A stretch of DNA of 64,000 nt from Nonomuraea gerenzanensis (GTDB lineage Bacteria > Actinomycetota > Actinomycetes > Streptosporangiales > Streptosporangiaceae): NCBI RefSeq assembly GCF_020215645.1, contig NZ_CP084058.1:3596001-3660000 (forward strand). Direction: 5' to 3'. This document shows positions 45,898 to 55,933 of the stretch, in pieces (the stretch's first letter is position 1; each line of letters begins with the position of its first letter). Made by a program: the position numbers and the translations under genes. The notes under the pieces were generated by a model. That model made no database searches. It saw only the letters and a list, made by a program, of their open reading frames with translations, and had not been told where the DNA came from.

Positions 45898-47334
45898 GTG
45901 GAGCGAAGGTTGTTCGTGCTTGCCGCCTGCGCGTTCATCGTCGCGGCGGTGCTCGGCAGTGCCTGGGTGACCGGCCAGTTCACCACGCCCGCCGTCGACA
46001 GGACCGAGGGGTACGTCAGCGAGCTGGCGGCCGTCGACCAGCCCTGGACCCGGCTGTTCCGGGTCAGCGACGTGTTGTCGGGGCTGGCGTGCCTGGCCGG
46101 GGTGGCGCTGGTGCCGAGCGTGGCGCGCGAGTGGTCCGGCTGGCTGGCGCTGGCCGCGTTCGGGCTGCTCACCGCCACGGCCGGGCTGTTCCCGCTCGAC
46201 TGCGCCGCGCTCAGCGACCCGCTGTGCGGGCAGCGGGAGACCTCCCTGGCGCACGTGGTGCACGCGCTGGCGCGGGTGCTGGGCACCGGCGCGGTGCTGG
46301 CCGCCATGGTGCTGCTCAGCGCGCGGTGGCGGGCGCGGGCGTCGTGGCTGCTCACCTGGCTGACGCTGGCCGCGACCCTGCTCACGGCCGCCGCTCAGGT
46401 CGCCGGGCACGGTGTCGGGCTGGCGCACCGCGCCCAGCTCACGATGATCGCCGTGTGGCTGGTGTACGTCGCGATGCGCCTGCTCGTCGCCGAGGACCCC
46501 GACGAGGCGGGCCCCCGGATCGCGCCCGGCCGCCTGGGCGGCGTCGGCGGTGCGCGGGTCCGCACGGACGACGCCCCCGCCATCGCCGCCGGACACGGGG
46601 ACGCGCACGTCGTCGTGCAGGGGACCGGGCCGGCGGTGCTGATCACGGCCGGGCTCGCGGGCGCCTGGTTCCACTGGGACGCGGTGGCGGCGCGGCTCGC
46701 GGACGGCCACCGCGTCATCCGCTTCGACCGCCCCGGCCTCGGGCTCAGCTCGTGCGCGCCCGTCCCGCCCACCCTGTACGGCGAGGTCGCCCGCCTGGCC
46801 GCGCTGTCACCCGCGCACCCTCAGCAGGTGACGCTCATCGCGCACGGGGTGGCCTGCTGGCACGCGGAGGCGTTCGCCAGGCTGCACCCGCTGTGCCTGG
46901 CCAGGCTCGTGCTGGTGGAGCCCGCCTGCGCGGGTGAGCGCCGGCCGCTGCCGTTCGCCGGGACCGCCGGCAGGTGGCTGCCCGCGCTGGGCCGCACCTG
47001 GGGCGCCGCCGCCCTGGCGCGCCTGGCGGGGCCGCCCGCGCACCGGCTGCTCGCGGGGGTGCCCGACCCGTCGGGCGTCTACGGCACGGGCCGGGTGCTC
47101 GCCGCGGTGGCGGGGGAGTGGCTGGCCCGCCGCGGCATGGCCGCCGACCTGCGCGGGCTGCGGGCCGAGAAGCCGTTCCCCGACGTGCCGGTCACCGTGC
47201 TCAGCTCCGGCGAGCCGGGCGGCTGCGTGGAGTGGCTGGTGGGCGAGCTGGACGCCGAGCACGTACGCCTGCCGCGGGCGAGCCGCCGCCCGCAGCTGCA
47301 CGCCCCGCAGGCCGTCGCCGACGCCGCCGCCTGA
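45898..47334 (+). CDS. DUF998 membrane protein fused to an alpha/beta-hydrolase-like domain
   Basis: 478 residues from GTG 45898. Residues 1-195 carry about six membrane helices with the DUF998 pattern (Val-Ser-Glu-Leu-Ala...Pro-Trp-Thr-Arg-Leu-Phe-Arg-Val-Ser-Asp). From about 220 an alpha/beta-hydrolase-like domain follows (Gly-Ala-Trp-Phe-His-Trp-Asp; Arg-Phe-Asp-Arg-Pro-Gly-Leu-Gly-Leu-Ser). At the nucleophile elbow it reads Ala-His-Gly-Val-Ala-Cys rather than Gly-x-Ser-x-Gly, so the usual serine is missing. It may be catalytically dead or use the Cys two positions on. Membrane-anchored; substrate unknown. Confidence 0.75.
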   Translation: MERRLFVLAACAFIVAAVLGSAWVTGQFTTPAVDRTEGYVSELAAVDQPWTRLFRVSDVLSGLACLAGVALVPSVAREWSGWLALAAFGLLTATAGLFPLDCAALSDPLCGQRETSLAHVVHALARVLGTGAVLAAMVLLSARWRARASWLLTWLTLAATLLTAAAQVAGHGVGLAHRAQLTMIAVWLVYVAMRLLVAEDPDEAGPRIAPGRLGGVGGARVRTDDAPAIAAGHGDAHVVVQGTGPAVLITAGLAGAWFHWDAVAARLADGHRVIRFDRPGLGLSSCAPVPPTLYGEVARLAALSPAHPQQVTLIAHGVACWHAEAFARLHPLCLARLVLVEPACAGERRPLPFAGTAGRWLPALGRTWGAAALARLAGPPAHRLLAGVPDPSGVYGTGRVLAAVAGEWLARRGMAADLRGLRAEKPFPDVPVTVLSSGEPGGCVEWLVGELDAEHVRLPRASRRPQLHAPQAVADAAA

Positions 47335-47431
47335 GCCCGGTGCCGCGCGGCCCGCCTTCCCCGAACACATGACGCAACGCCGGGCCACCCACCACAATGG
47401 CGGGAAAGCCGCCATATAGGGGGAGTCGCCA

Positions 47432-49495
<2,064 letters not shown>

Positions 49496-49550
49496 CCGAG
49501 CCCGCCGTTCTAGGATCAAGGCTGAACCCGTCCGGGAGGAGCTGGGGCTC

Positions 49551-50159
49551 GTGGACATCACCGTGAGCGGCGAGGGCTCCGTCCTGGTCGCGCCCGACAC
49601 GTTGCGGCTGCACGCGGGCGTCGAGGTGCGCAGGGCCTCGGCGGGGGAGGCGTTCGCCGCCGTGCGCGCCGCCGCCGCCCGGCTGGGCGAGGCGCTGCGG
49701 CAGGCGGGCATCGCCCCTGAAGACCTGTCCACGGCGGAGCTGTTCCTCGGCCCCGAGTACGAGTCGTACCCGAAGGTGTCGGCGTACCGGGCGGCACAGG
49801 GGCTCCAGGTCGTCGTGCGTGACCTCGGCAGGGGCGACCACGTGATCGACACCGTGGCGGGCGTGGGCGAGGAGGCCAGGCTGCACGGCGTGTCCTTCGA
49901 GGTGGCCGAGCCGGGCGAGGCGCTGGCCGAGGCCAGGGTCAAGGCCTTCAGGCAGGCCGCGGCCAAGGCCGCCCAGTACGCCGAGCTGGCCGGCCGGCCG
50001 CTGGGCCGCGTGGTGGAGGTGCAGGAGGTCGTGGGCGCGCCGCCGGTGCCGATGCGGCAGATGGCCGCGGAGACCCTGACGGCCCAGAGCGACGCCTCGA
50101 TCAGCCCGGGCCGCCAGAGCCTCACGGTCCACGTGCGGCTCGGCTACGAGTTCGCTTGA
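49551..50159 (+). CDS. SIMPL-domain (DUF541) protein
   Basis: 202 residues from GTG 49551. It opens Ile-Thr-Val-Ser-Gly-Glu-Gly-Ser-Val-Leu-Val-Ala-Pro-Asp-x-x-x-Leu and has the repeat-like Tyr-Arg-Ala-x-Gln-x-Leu-x-Val-x-Val-Arg-Asp-Leu and Ala-Val/Ala-Lys-Ala-x-x-Tyr-Ala-Glu-Leu-Ala-Gly, as in SIMPL proteins. Members are usually periplasmic or exported; no signal peptide is visible here. Function not established; some relatives help survive oxidative stress. Confidence 0.88.
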   Translation: MDITVSGEGSVLVAPDTLRLHAGVEVRRASAGEAFAAVRAAAARLGEALRQAGIAPEDLSTAELFLGPEYESYPKVSAYRAAQGLQVVVRDLGRGDHVIDTVAGVGEEARLHGVSFEVAEPGEALAEARVKAFRQAAAKAAQYAELAGRPLGRVVEVQEVVGAPPVPMRQMAAETLTAQSDASISPGRQSLTVHVRLGYEFA

Positions 50160-50169
50160 GACTCCAGGT

Positions 50170-51321
50170 CTACGGCAGGGCCAGCATGCGGTCCAGGGCG
50201 ACCTTGGCCCAGTGGGTGGTGTCCGCGTCGACCGTGATCTGGTTGGGCACGTCGCCGAGCACCAGCGACTCCAGCGCCCACACCAGGTGCGGCAGGTCGA
50301 TCCTGTTCATGGTCGAGCAGTAGCAGACCGTGCGGTCGAGGAACGAGATGTTCTTGTCCGGGAAGGTCTGGGCCAGCCGCTTGACCAGGTTCAGCTCCGT
50401 GCCGATGGCCCAGCTCGACCCGGCGGGCGCCGCCTGCAGCGTCTTGATGATGTGCTCGGTGGAGCCCACGTGGTCGGCCTTGAGCACGACCTCGTGCCGG
50501 CACTCGGGGTGCACGAGCACGTTCACGCCGGGGATGCGCGCGCGCACGTCGTCCACGGACTCGGCCGTGAAGCGGCCGTGCACCGAGCAGTGGCCGCGCC
50601 ACAGGATTATCCTGGCGCGCTCCAGCTGCTCCTGGGTCAGGCCGCCGTTGGGGCGGTGCGGGTTCCACACCACGCAGTCGTCCAGCGACATGCCCATCTC
50701 CAGCACCGCCGTGTTGCGGCCCAGGTGCTGGTCGGGCAGGAACAGCACCTTCCGCCCCTGCTCGAACGCCCAGTCGAGGGCGCGGCGGGCGTTGGAGGAG
50801 GTGCAGACCGCGCCGCCGTTCCTGCCGCAGAAGGCCTTGATGTCGGCGCTGGAGTTCATGTACGTGACCGGGATCACCTGATCGGCCAGCCCGGCGTCCT
50901 CCAGAGCCTCCCAGCACTCCTCGACCTGGTCGAACGTGGCCATGTCCGCCATCGAGCAACCGGCCGCCATGTCGGGCAGGATCACCTTCTGGGCGTCGCC
51001 CGTCAGGATGTCGGCCGACTCGGCCATGAAATGCACACCGCAGAAGACGATGAACTCCGCCTCCGGCCGCGCGGCGGCCTGCTGGGCGAGCTTGAAGGAG
51101 TCACCCGTCACGTCGGCGAACTGGATGACCTCGTCACGCTGGTAGTGGTGGCCGAGCACGAACAGGCGGTCGCCGAGCGCCTGCTTGGCCCTGCGCGCGC
51201 GTTCCACCAGCTCGGGGTCGGAGGCGGGCGGCAGCTCGCCGGGGCAGTCGACCCCCTTCTCGCTGTGCGGATCGGCGCCCTGGCCGAGGACGTAGAGCGG
51301 CAGTCCAGTCTGGGCAGCCAT
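50170..51321 (-). CDS. nadA: Quinolinate synthase
   Basis: 383 residues from ATG 51321, with AAGGGGG seven bases ahead; an upstream TTG at 51327 is less likely. It condenses iminoaspartate and DHAP to quinolinate in NAD synthesis, using a 4Fe-4S cluster. Motifs: Leu-Gly-His-His-Tyr-Gln, Phe-Cys-Gly-Val-His-Phe-Met-Ala-Glu-Ser-Ala, Cys-Thr-Ser-Ser-Asn-Ala, His-Pro-Glu-Cys, and Cys-Ser-Thr-Met. It stands alone, without nadB or nadC beside it, divergent from the ErpA-type gene. A palindrome in its leader is a likely operator. Confidence 0.96.
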   Translation of the reverse strand: MAAQTGLPLYVLGQGADPHSEKGVDCPGELPPASDPELVERARRAKQALGDRLFVLGHHYQRDEVIQFADVTGDSFKLAQQAAARPEAEFIVFCGVHFMAESADILTGDAQKVILPDMAAGCSMADMATFDQVEECWEALEDAGLADQVIPVTYMNSSADIKAFCGRNGGAVCTSSNARRALDWAFEQGRKVLFLPDQHLGRNTAVLEMGMSLDDCVVWNPHRPNGGLTQEQLERARIILWRGHCSVHGRFTAESVDDVRARIPGVNVLVHPECRHEVVLKADHVGSTEHIIKTLQAAPAGSSWAIGTELNLVKRLAQTFPDKNISFLDRTVCYCSTMNRIDLPHLVWALESLVLGDVPNQITVDADTTHWAKVALDRMLALP

Positions 51322-51334
51322 GGCCAAACCCCCT

Positions 51335-51353
51335 TATCGTCGATTTGACGATA
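51335..51353. promoter_or_regulatory. Candidate nadA operator
   Basis: TATCGTC (51335-51341) and GACGATA (51347-51353) form a perfect 7-bp dyad around five bases, 14-32 bp upstream of the nadA start. It may be the site of an NAD-synthesis repressor such as NrtR or a NadR/NiaR-type protein; the regulator is not identified. Confidence 0.55.
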
Positions 51354-51484
51354 CTCATCATGACACATGGCGCCCCGTGGTTATTCCGGGGGAGCCGACC
51401 CCGGGAATGTGTGGCATCGCCCAGGTGTTGGTAGCGTCATTAGTAGGACGTCGGAAACAGACAGCCGGGTTAGGGAGTCAGCAG

Positions 51485-51838
51485 ATGACGGTTGAGAGCA
51501 GCGAGACCACGGCACAGGGCCTGATCCTGACTGACGCGGCCGCCGCCAAGGTCAAGAGCCTGCTCGAGCAGCAGGGCGAGGAAGGTCTGCAGCTGCGGGT
51601 CGCCGTGCAGCCGGGAGGTTGCTCCGGCCTGCGCTACCAGCTCTTCTTCGACGACCGTTCGATGGACGGTGACGTCGTGTCGGACTTCGGCGGTGTCAGC
51701 GTGGTCACCGACCGGATGAGCGCCCCCTACCTGATGGGCGCCTCCATCGACTTCGTCGACACGATCGAGAAGCAGGGCTTCACGATCGACAACCCCAACG
51801 CCACGGGCTCCTGTGCGTGTGGAGACTCGTTCAACTAG
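51485..51838 (+). CDS. erpA: ErpA/HesB-type iron-sulfur cluster insertion protein
   Basis: 117 residues from ATG 51485, behind GGGAG. The A-type carrier cysteines are present: Gly-Gly-Cys-Ser-Gly-Leu-Arg-Tyr near residue 49 and Gly-Ser-Cys-Ala-Cys-Gly-Asp-Ser-Phe at the end. It delivers Fe-S clusters to client enzymes. NadA, encoded divergently, and the Rieske protein of the respiratory cluster are plausible clients. Confidence 0.93.
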   Translation: MTVESSETTAQGLILTDAAAAKVKSLLEQQGEEGLQLRVAVQPGGCSGLRYQLFFDDRSMDGDVVSDFGGVSVVTDRMSAPYLMGASIDFVDTIEKQGFTIDNPNATGSCACGDSFN

Positions 51839-51945
51839 CGCTCGACCGGCGCTCGAGCCAGGTCCCGCCCGCCTTTGTGCGAGCGGGACCTTCGCGTATT
51901 CTCGTTGGGCCCATTGGCCTGCTGACAACGAGGAAGAAGAATCCC

Positions 51946-52932
51946 GTGCGCATTGCCGTGACCGGCTCAATCGCGACAGACCATCTGATGACGTTCCCTG
52001 GCAGCTTCGGCGATCAGCTCATCGCCGAGCAGCTCGACAGGGTGTCACTGTCGTTCCTGGTCGATGATCTCCAGATCCGGCGTGGTGGCTGCGCCGCGAA
52101 CATCGCCTTCGGAATGGCCTGCCTCGGTCTCAACCCGATCCTCGTGGGCGCCGTCGGCAACGACTTCGCCGACTACCGCTCCTGGCTGGAGCGCCACGGC
52201 GTGGACTGCGGCTCCGTGCACGTCTCCGAGACGCAGCACACCGCCCGCTTCCTGTGCACCACCGACGAGCACCACAACCAGATCGCCTCGTTCTACACCG
52301 GTGCCATGGCCGAGGCGCGGCTCATCGAGCTGCAGCCCGTCGCCGACCGCGTGGGCGGGCTCGACCTGGTGCTGATCAGCCCCAACGACCCCGACGCGAT
52401 GCTGCGCCACACCGACGAGTGCCGCCAGCGCGGCATCCCGTTCGCCGCCGACATCTCCCAGCAGCTCGCGCGCATGGAGGACGAGCAGATCCGCCAGCTC
52501 GTCGACGGCGCCGCCTACCTGTTCTCCAACGACTACGAGAAGGGGCTCATCGAGCAGAAGACCGGCTGGACCGACGAGGAGATCCTCGGCCGGGTCGGCG
52601 TCCGCGTCACCACGCTCGGCCCCAAGGGCGCCGTGATCGACCGCCAGGGTGAGCCGTCCATCCAGGTCGCCCCCGCTCCCGAGCGCGGCAAGGCCGACCC
52701 CACGGGCGTCGGCGACGCCTTCCGCGCCGGCTTCATGTCCGGTCTGGCCTGGGGCCTGTCGCTGGAGCGGTGCGGGCAGATCGGCAACCTCACCGCCACG
52801 CACGTGCTGGAGCGCGTGGGCGGGCAGGAGTACGAGCTGGGGCAGGCGTCCTTCCTGGAGCGCTTCGGCGCCGCGTACGGGGCCGAGGCCGCCGCCGAGG
52901 TCGGCGAGCACGTGCGCTGCTACCACCCCTGA
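51946..52932 (+). CDS. PfkB-family carbohydrate/nucleoside kinase
   Basis: 328 residues from GTG 51946. The first signature Gly-Gly-Cys-Ala-Ala-Asn-Ile-Ala-Phe-Gly-Met-Ala is near residue 48 and the second, Asp-Pro-Thr-Gly-Val-Gly-Asp-Ala-Phe-Arg-Ala-Gly-Phe, near 250, with the catalytic Asp. It is close to the adenosine/ribokinase-like kinases found beside cytochrome oxidase genes in actinobacteria; the substrate is not certain. Its last codons are repeated twice downstream of the stop. Confidence 0.92.
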   Translation: MRIAVTGSIATDHLMTFPGSFGDQLIAEQLDRVSLSFLVDDLQIRRGGCAANIAFGMACLGLNPILVGAVGNDFADYRSWLERHGVDCGSVHVSETQHTARFLCTTDEHHNQIASFYTGAMAEARLIELQPVADRVGGLDLVLISPNDPDAMLRHTDECRQRGIPFAADISQQLARMEDEQIRQLVDGAAYLFSNDYEKGLIEQKTGWTDEEILGRVGVRVTTLGPKGAVIDRQGEPSIQVAPAPERGKADPTGVGDAFRAGFMSGLAWGLSLERCGQIGNLTATHVLERVGGQEYELGQASFLERFGAAYGAEAAAEVGEHVRCYHP

Positions 52933-52997
52933 CGTAGCACGTGCGCTGCTACCACCCCTGACCGAGCACGTGCGCTGGCCCTGCCACCACCCCTGAC
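52907..52997 (+). repeat. Triplicated 3' end of the kinase gene
   Basis: A 27-base unit beginning AGCACGTGCGCTG and including the stop codon occurs at 52907, 52936 and, diverged, at 52965. The second and third copies are outside the gene. Confidence 0.85.
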
Positions 52998-53005
52998 ACG
53001 GCGAA

Positions 53006-53031
53006 GGCCGTCCCGCGCCCGCGGGACGGCC
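53006..53031. terminator. Bidirectional hairpin terminator
   Basis: Perfect 11-bp arms GGCCGTCCCGC and complement (53006-53016, 53021-53031) with loop GCCC, between the convergent kinase and CBS genes. Confidence 0.85.
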
Positions 53032-53045
53032 CTCACCCGCGCGCG

Positions 53046-53480
53046 TCAGCGCAGGGCGTAGACCCGGTGCACGAACTCGGCGAGCTGGTCGTCGGGCAGG
53101 TGCCTGGCCAGGTCGGCCTCGCTGATCATGCCGACGATGTGGCCGTCGTCCATCACCGGCAGCCGCTTGATCTGGTGCTCCTCCATGCGGGCCAGCGCGT
53201 CCTCCACGGTCGCGTCCGACGGCACCCAGACCAGCCCGGTGGCCAGCTCGCCCGCCGTCACCTGGGCGGGGTCGTGCCCGGCCGCGACACACTTCACGAC
53301 GATGTCGCGGTCGGTGATGATGCCCGTCACGCGGTCGTCGGGACCGCACACGGGCAGGGCGCCCACGTCGCTGTTGCGCATCAGCTGCGCCGCCCGGTCG
53401 AGGGTCTCGTGCGCGCCGATGCACTCCGCTCCCGTGCTCATGACGTCGCGGGCGGTTTCGTTCGGTTGTCCGCTGATCAT
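53046..53480 (-). CDS. Two-CBS-domain protein
   Basis: 144 residues from ATG 53480, preceded by GGGGA. Two CBS motifs: Ala-Arg-Asp-Val-Met-Ser...Gly-Ala-Leu-Pro-Val...Val-Thr-Gly-Ile-Ile-Thr-Asp-Arg-Asp and Ala-x-x-x-Met-x-x-His-Gln-Ile-Lys-Arg-Leu-Pro-Val...Val-Gly-Met-Ile-Ser-Glu-Ala-Asp. It resembles the dormancy-linked HRP1 type. Probably binds adenine nucleotides; target unknown. Confidence 0.93.
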   Translation of the reverse strand: MISGQPNETARDVMSTGAECIGAHETLDRAAQLMRNSDVGALPVCGPDDRVTGIITDRDIVVKCVAAGHDPAQVTAGELATGLVWVPSDATVEDALARMEEHQIKRLPVMDDGHIVGMISEADLARHLPDDQLAEFVHRVYALR

Positions 53481-53567
53481 GGCTATCCCCTGCTTGTCGA
53501 TGGACTCGTACGGGAGGCCCCTACCCACCGTGCGGAGCTGAATCGGGGATTTGCGGACGGCCGGAAA

Positions 53568-53813
53568 TCAGTAGTTGCGCATGACGTGGATCGCCCAGCC
53601 GCCCTCGGGCAGCTCGTACGACCCGACGTGCCGATGCGACTTGAGCCTGCACCACGCCGGCACGTCCGTGTACGCCGCCGGGTCGTCGGCCAGCACGGCC
53701 ACCACGGCGTTCAGCGGGACGTAGTTGATCTGCTCGGCCAGCATGATGATCGGGATCGGGCACTTCTTGCCCAGCGCGTCGATCGTCAAAGCCGGCTGCG
53801 TCACTTCTGTCAT
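53568..53813 (-). CDS. tusA: TusA/SirA-family sulfur carrier
   Basis: 81 residues from ATG 53813, overlapping the cysteine desulfurase stop (ATGA). The Cys-Pro-x-Pro motif (Gly-Lys-Lys-Cys-Pro-Ile-Pro-Ile-Ile) bears the persulfide cysteine. It takes sulfur from a desulfurase and passes it on. The coupling with the desulfurase gene shows its donor. Confidence 0.92.
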   Translation of the reverse strand: MTEVTQPALTIDALGKKCPIPIIMLAEQINYVPLNAVVAVLADDPAAYTDVPAWCRLKSHRHVGSYELPEGGWAIHVMRNY

Positions 53814-54952
53814 GCGACTCCCGCGTCCTGGCGGATGCGGCGCACCAGCTCGGGCAGCGCGGCGAGGAAGGCGTCGACCTCGGCCGCGGCAGCCCCCCTG
53901 GGCAGCGACACCCGGACATTCCCATGCGTGAGCACGCCCATCGCTTCGAGGACGTGCGATGGACGAAGCGTACTAGCGGTGCACGAACTTCCGGACGATA
54001 CGGCGAATCCGGCCTTGTCCAGCTCGGTCAGCAGCGCCTCGCCGTCAACGTACAGGCACGAAAAGGTCACGATGTGCGGCGCCCGGTCAACGGGGTCGCC
54101 GATCACCTCCACGTCCGGCACGATCTCCGGGACGGTCTGCCTGATCTTGTCGATGAGCCGGGAAAGCCTGGCCTGCTCCTGCTCGGCCTCGGCCGCCGTC
54201 GCGCGCAGGGCCGCCGCCGCGGCGACGACGGCGGGCACGTTCTCGAAGCCCGGCACCCGCCGCCGCTCCCGCTCGTCCTCCGGCAGGTAGGAGCGGAAGC
54301 GCGTGCCCTTGCGCACCGCCAGCACGCCCACCCCGGCGGGGCCGCCCCACTTGTGCGCGCTGGCCGTCAGCACCGACCAGCCCTGCGGCGGCGGCATGCG
54401 GCCGGCCGTCTGCGCCGCGTCCACCAGCAGCGGCACGCCGTGCTCGCGGCAGGCCGCGGCGGCCTGCTCGACCGGCTGCAGCGTGCCCACCTCGTGGTTG
54501 GCCGTCTGCAGGCAGGCCAGCGCCGTGCCGGGCCGCGCGACCGCCTCGGCGAACCGGTCGAGGTCCACCCGCCCGCTCAGCGCCACGCCGACCGTCTCCA
54601 CCGTGCCGCCCTCGCGCTCGTGCACCTGGCCCGCGTGCAGCACGCTGGAGTGCTCGACCGCGCTCGTCACCAGATGGCGCCCGGCTCTGCGCCTTCCGTG
54701 TAGGGTGCCCAGGACGCCGAGATGCACGGCCTGCGTGCCGGACGAGGTGAACACCACCTCGTCGGGGCGCGCGCCGAGCACCTCGGCCACCTCCGTGCGG
54801 GCCTGCTCCAGCAGCAGGTGCGCGCGGCGGGCCTGGCCATAGAGTCTCGCGGGGTCGGCCCAGCCGGTGTCGATCGCCGCCATCAGCGCCTCGCGCGCCT
54901 GAGGGTGCAGCGGTTCGCTCGAAGCCGCGTCGAAGTAAGCCACGAGACTCAT
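53810..54952 (-). CDS. Cysteine desulfurase (NifS/IscS family)
   Basis: 380 residues from ATG 54952. The PLP lysine is in Ser-Ala-His-Lys-Trp-Gly-Gly-Pro, the opening is Tyr-Phe-Asp-Ala-Ala-Ser-Ser-Glu-Pro-Leu, and the catalytic Cys lies in Ser-Ser-Gly-Ser-Ser-Cys-Thr. It removes sulfur from cysteine. It is coupled to the TusA-like carrier, so at least part of its sulfur goes there rather than to Fe-S assembly alone. Confidence 0.93.
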   Translation of the reverse strand: MSLVAYFDAASSEPLHPQAREALMAAIDTGWADPARLYGQARRAHLLLEQARTEVAEVLGARPDEVVFTSSGTQAVHLGVLGTLHGRRRAGRHLVTSAVEHSSVLHAGQVHEREGGTVETVGVALSGRVDLDRFAEAVARPGTALACLQTANHEVGTLQPVEQAAAACREHGVPLLVDAAQTAGRMPPPQGWSVLTASAHKWGGPAGVGVLAVRKGTRFRSYLPEDERERRRVPGFENVPAVVAAAAALRATAAEAEQEQARLSRLIDKIRQTVPEIVPDVEVIGDPVDRAPHIVTFSCLYVDGEALLTELDKAGFAVSSGSSCTASTLRPSHVLEAMGVLTHGNVRVSLPRGAAAAEVDAFLAALPELVRRIRQDAGVA

Positions 54953-55059
54953 CGTCCCACTTGCGGCGCCACCGAGGGGTCGCGCGGTAGGGCGAGGCCC
55001 CTGCACGCTAATGTGTCTGCTTGTCAGTCTGTGCTTGATGCAGAAAGAGCAATACGAGC

Positions 55060-55082
55060 GCCCAAGGGAAAGACTCTTGGGC
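55060..55082 (+). other. Hairpin in the ctaC leader
   Basis: GCCCAAG (55060-55066) pairs with CTTGGGC (55076-55082), ending 23 bp before the ctaC start. It may be an attenuator or stabilise the mRNA. Confidence 0.55.
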
Positions 55083-55105
55083 TTCATCTGTGGGGTAGGC
55101 GATCC

Positions 55106-55933
55106 GTGAGTCCGACTCGCCGTACGACGCGGCGTTCGTTGGCCCGGCGCAGGGTGCCGCGCGCCGCCGCTTTGGCGTTGCTGCTGGCCACTGCTACGGC
55201 GTGTGCTAATGACGTCCCCGAGGCCAACTGGTCTCGCGGCCTTCTTCCCGACCACATCACCGAGCAGGGCGAGATCGTCCAGACGCTGTGGAACGGGGCC
55301 TGGATCGCCGCACTCGCCACGGGTGCCGTCGTCATCGGCCTGATCATCTGGGCGTGCATCTTCCATCGCAAGCGCAGGGCCAAGGCGGAGCTGCCTCCGC
55401 AGGTGCGTTACAACCTGCCGATCGAGATGCTCTACACCTTGATCCCGCTGGTGATGGTGTCGGTGTTCTTCTTCTTCACCGCCCGCGACAGCGAGGCGCT
55501 CGCCCATGTCGACGGCGACGCGCCGGTCAAGGTCAAGGTGGAGGCGTACCAGTGGAGCTGGCGCTTCACCACCACCGTGAACGGCAAGCCGCTCAAGCCG
55601 GTCGCCGGGGTGCCGGTGAGCGACTACAGGCAGGGCCCGCAGCTCGTTCTCCCGGTGAACACGAAGGTCGAGTTCGACCTCCAGACCGACGACGTCATCC
55701 ACTCGTTCTGGGTGCCGGAGTTCCTGTTCAAGCGGGACGTCATCCCCGGCATCCCCGAGGGTGACCCGGGCCGCAAGTTCCAGATCAACACGCTCGACAA
55801 GCCAGACGTCTACGCCGGCCGCTGCGCCGAGCTCTGCGGTGTCGACCACAGCCGGATGCTGTTCTCCGTGAAGCTCGTGCAGCAGCAGGAGTGGGACCAG
55901 TACGTCGCGACCCAGGCTGGGAGTGCCCAGTGA
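55106..55933 (+). CDS. ctaC: Cytochrome c oxidase subunit II
   Basis: 275 residues from GTG 55106. An Arg-rich signal peptide ends in a lipobox-like Ala-Thr-Ala-Cys (Cys33), then two membrane helices (about 68-90, 110-130) and a cupredoxin domain. The CuA ligands are visible: His in Asp-Asp-Val-Ile-His-Ser-Phe-Trp and the [12 protein letters not shown] motif. It accepts electrons from the cytochrome bcc complex encoded downstream. First gene of the ctaCDF operon. Confidence 0.96.
   Translation: MSPTRRTTRRSLARRRVPRAAALALLLATATACANDVPEANWSRGLLPDHITEQGEIVQTLWNGAWIAALATGAVVIGLIIWACIFHRKRRAKAELPPQVRYNLPIEMLYTLIPLVMVSVFFFFTARDSEALAHVDGDAPVKVKVEAYQWSWRFTTTVNGKPLKPVAGVPVSDYRQGPQLVLPVNTKVEFDLQTDDVIHSFWVPEFLFKRDVIPGIPEGDPGRKFQINTLDKPDVYAGRCAELCGVDHSRMLFSVKLVQQQEWDQYVATQAGSAQ

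Noticed and set aside
53568..54952. Complete SUF or ISC Fe-S operon
   Set aside because: Only a desulfurase and a TusA-type carrier are coupled; no scaffold or SufBCD genes are present, and the ErpA-type gene is separate.
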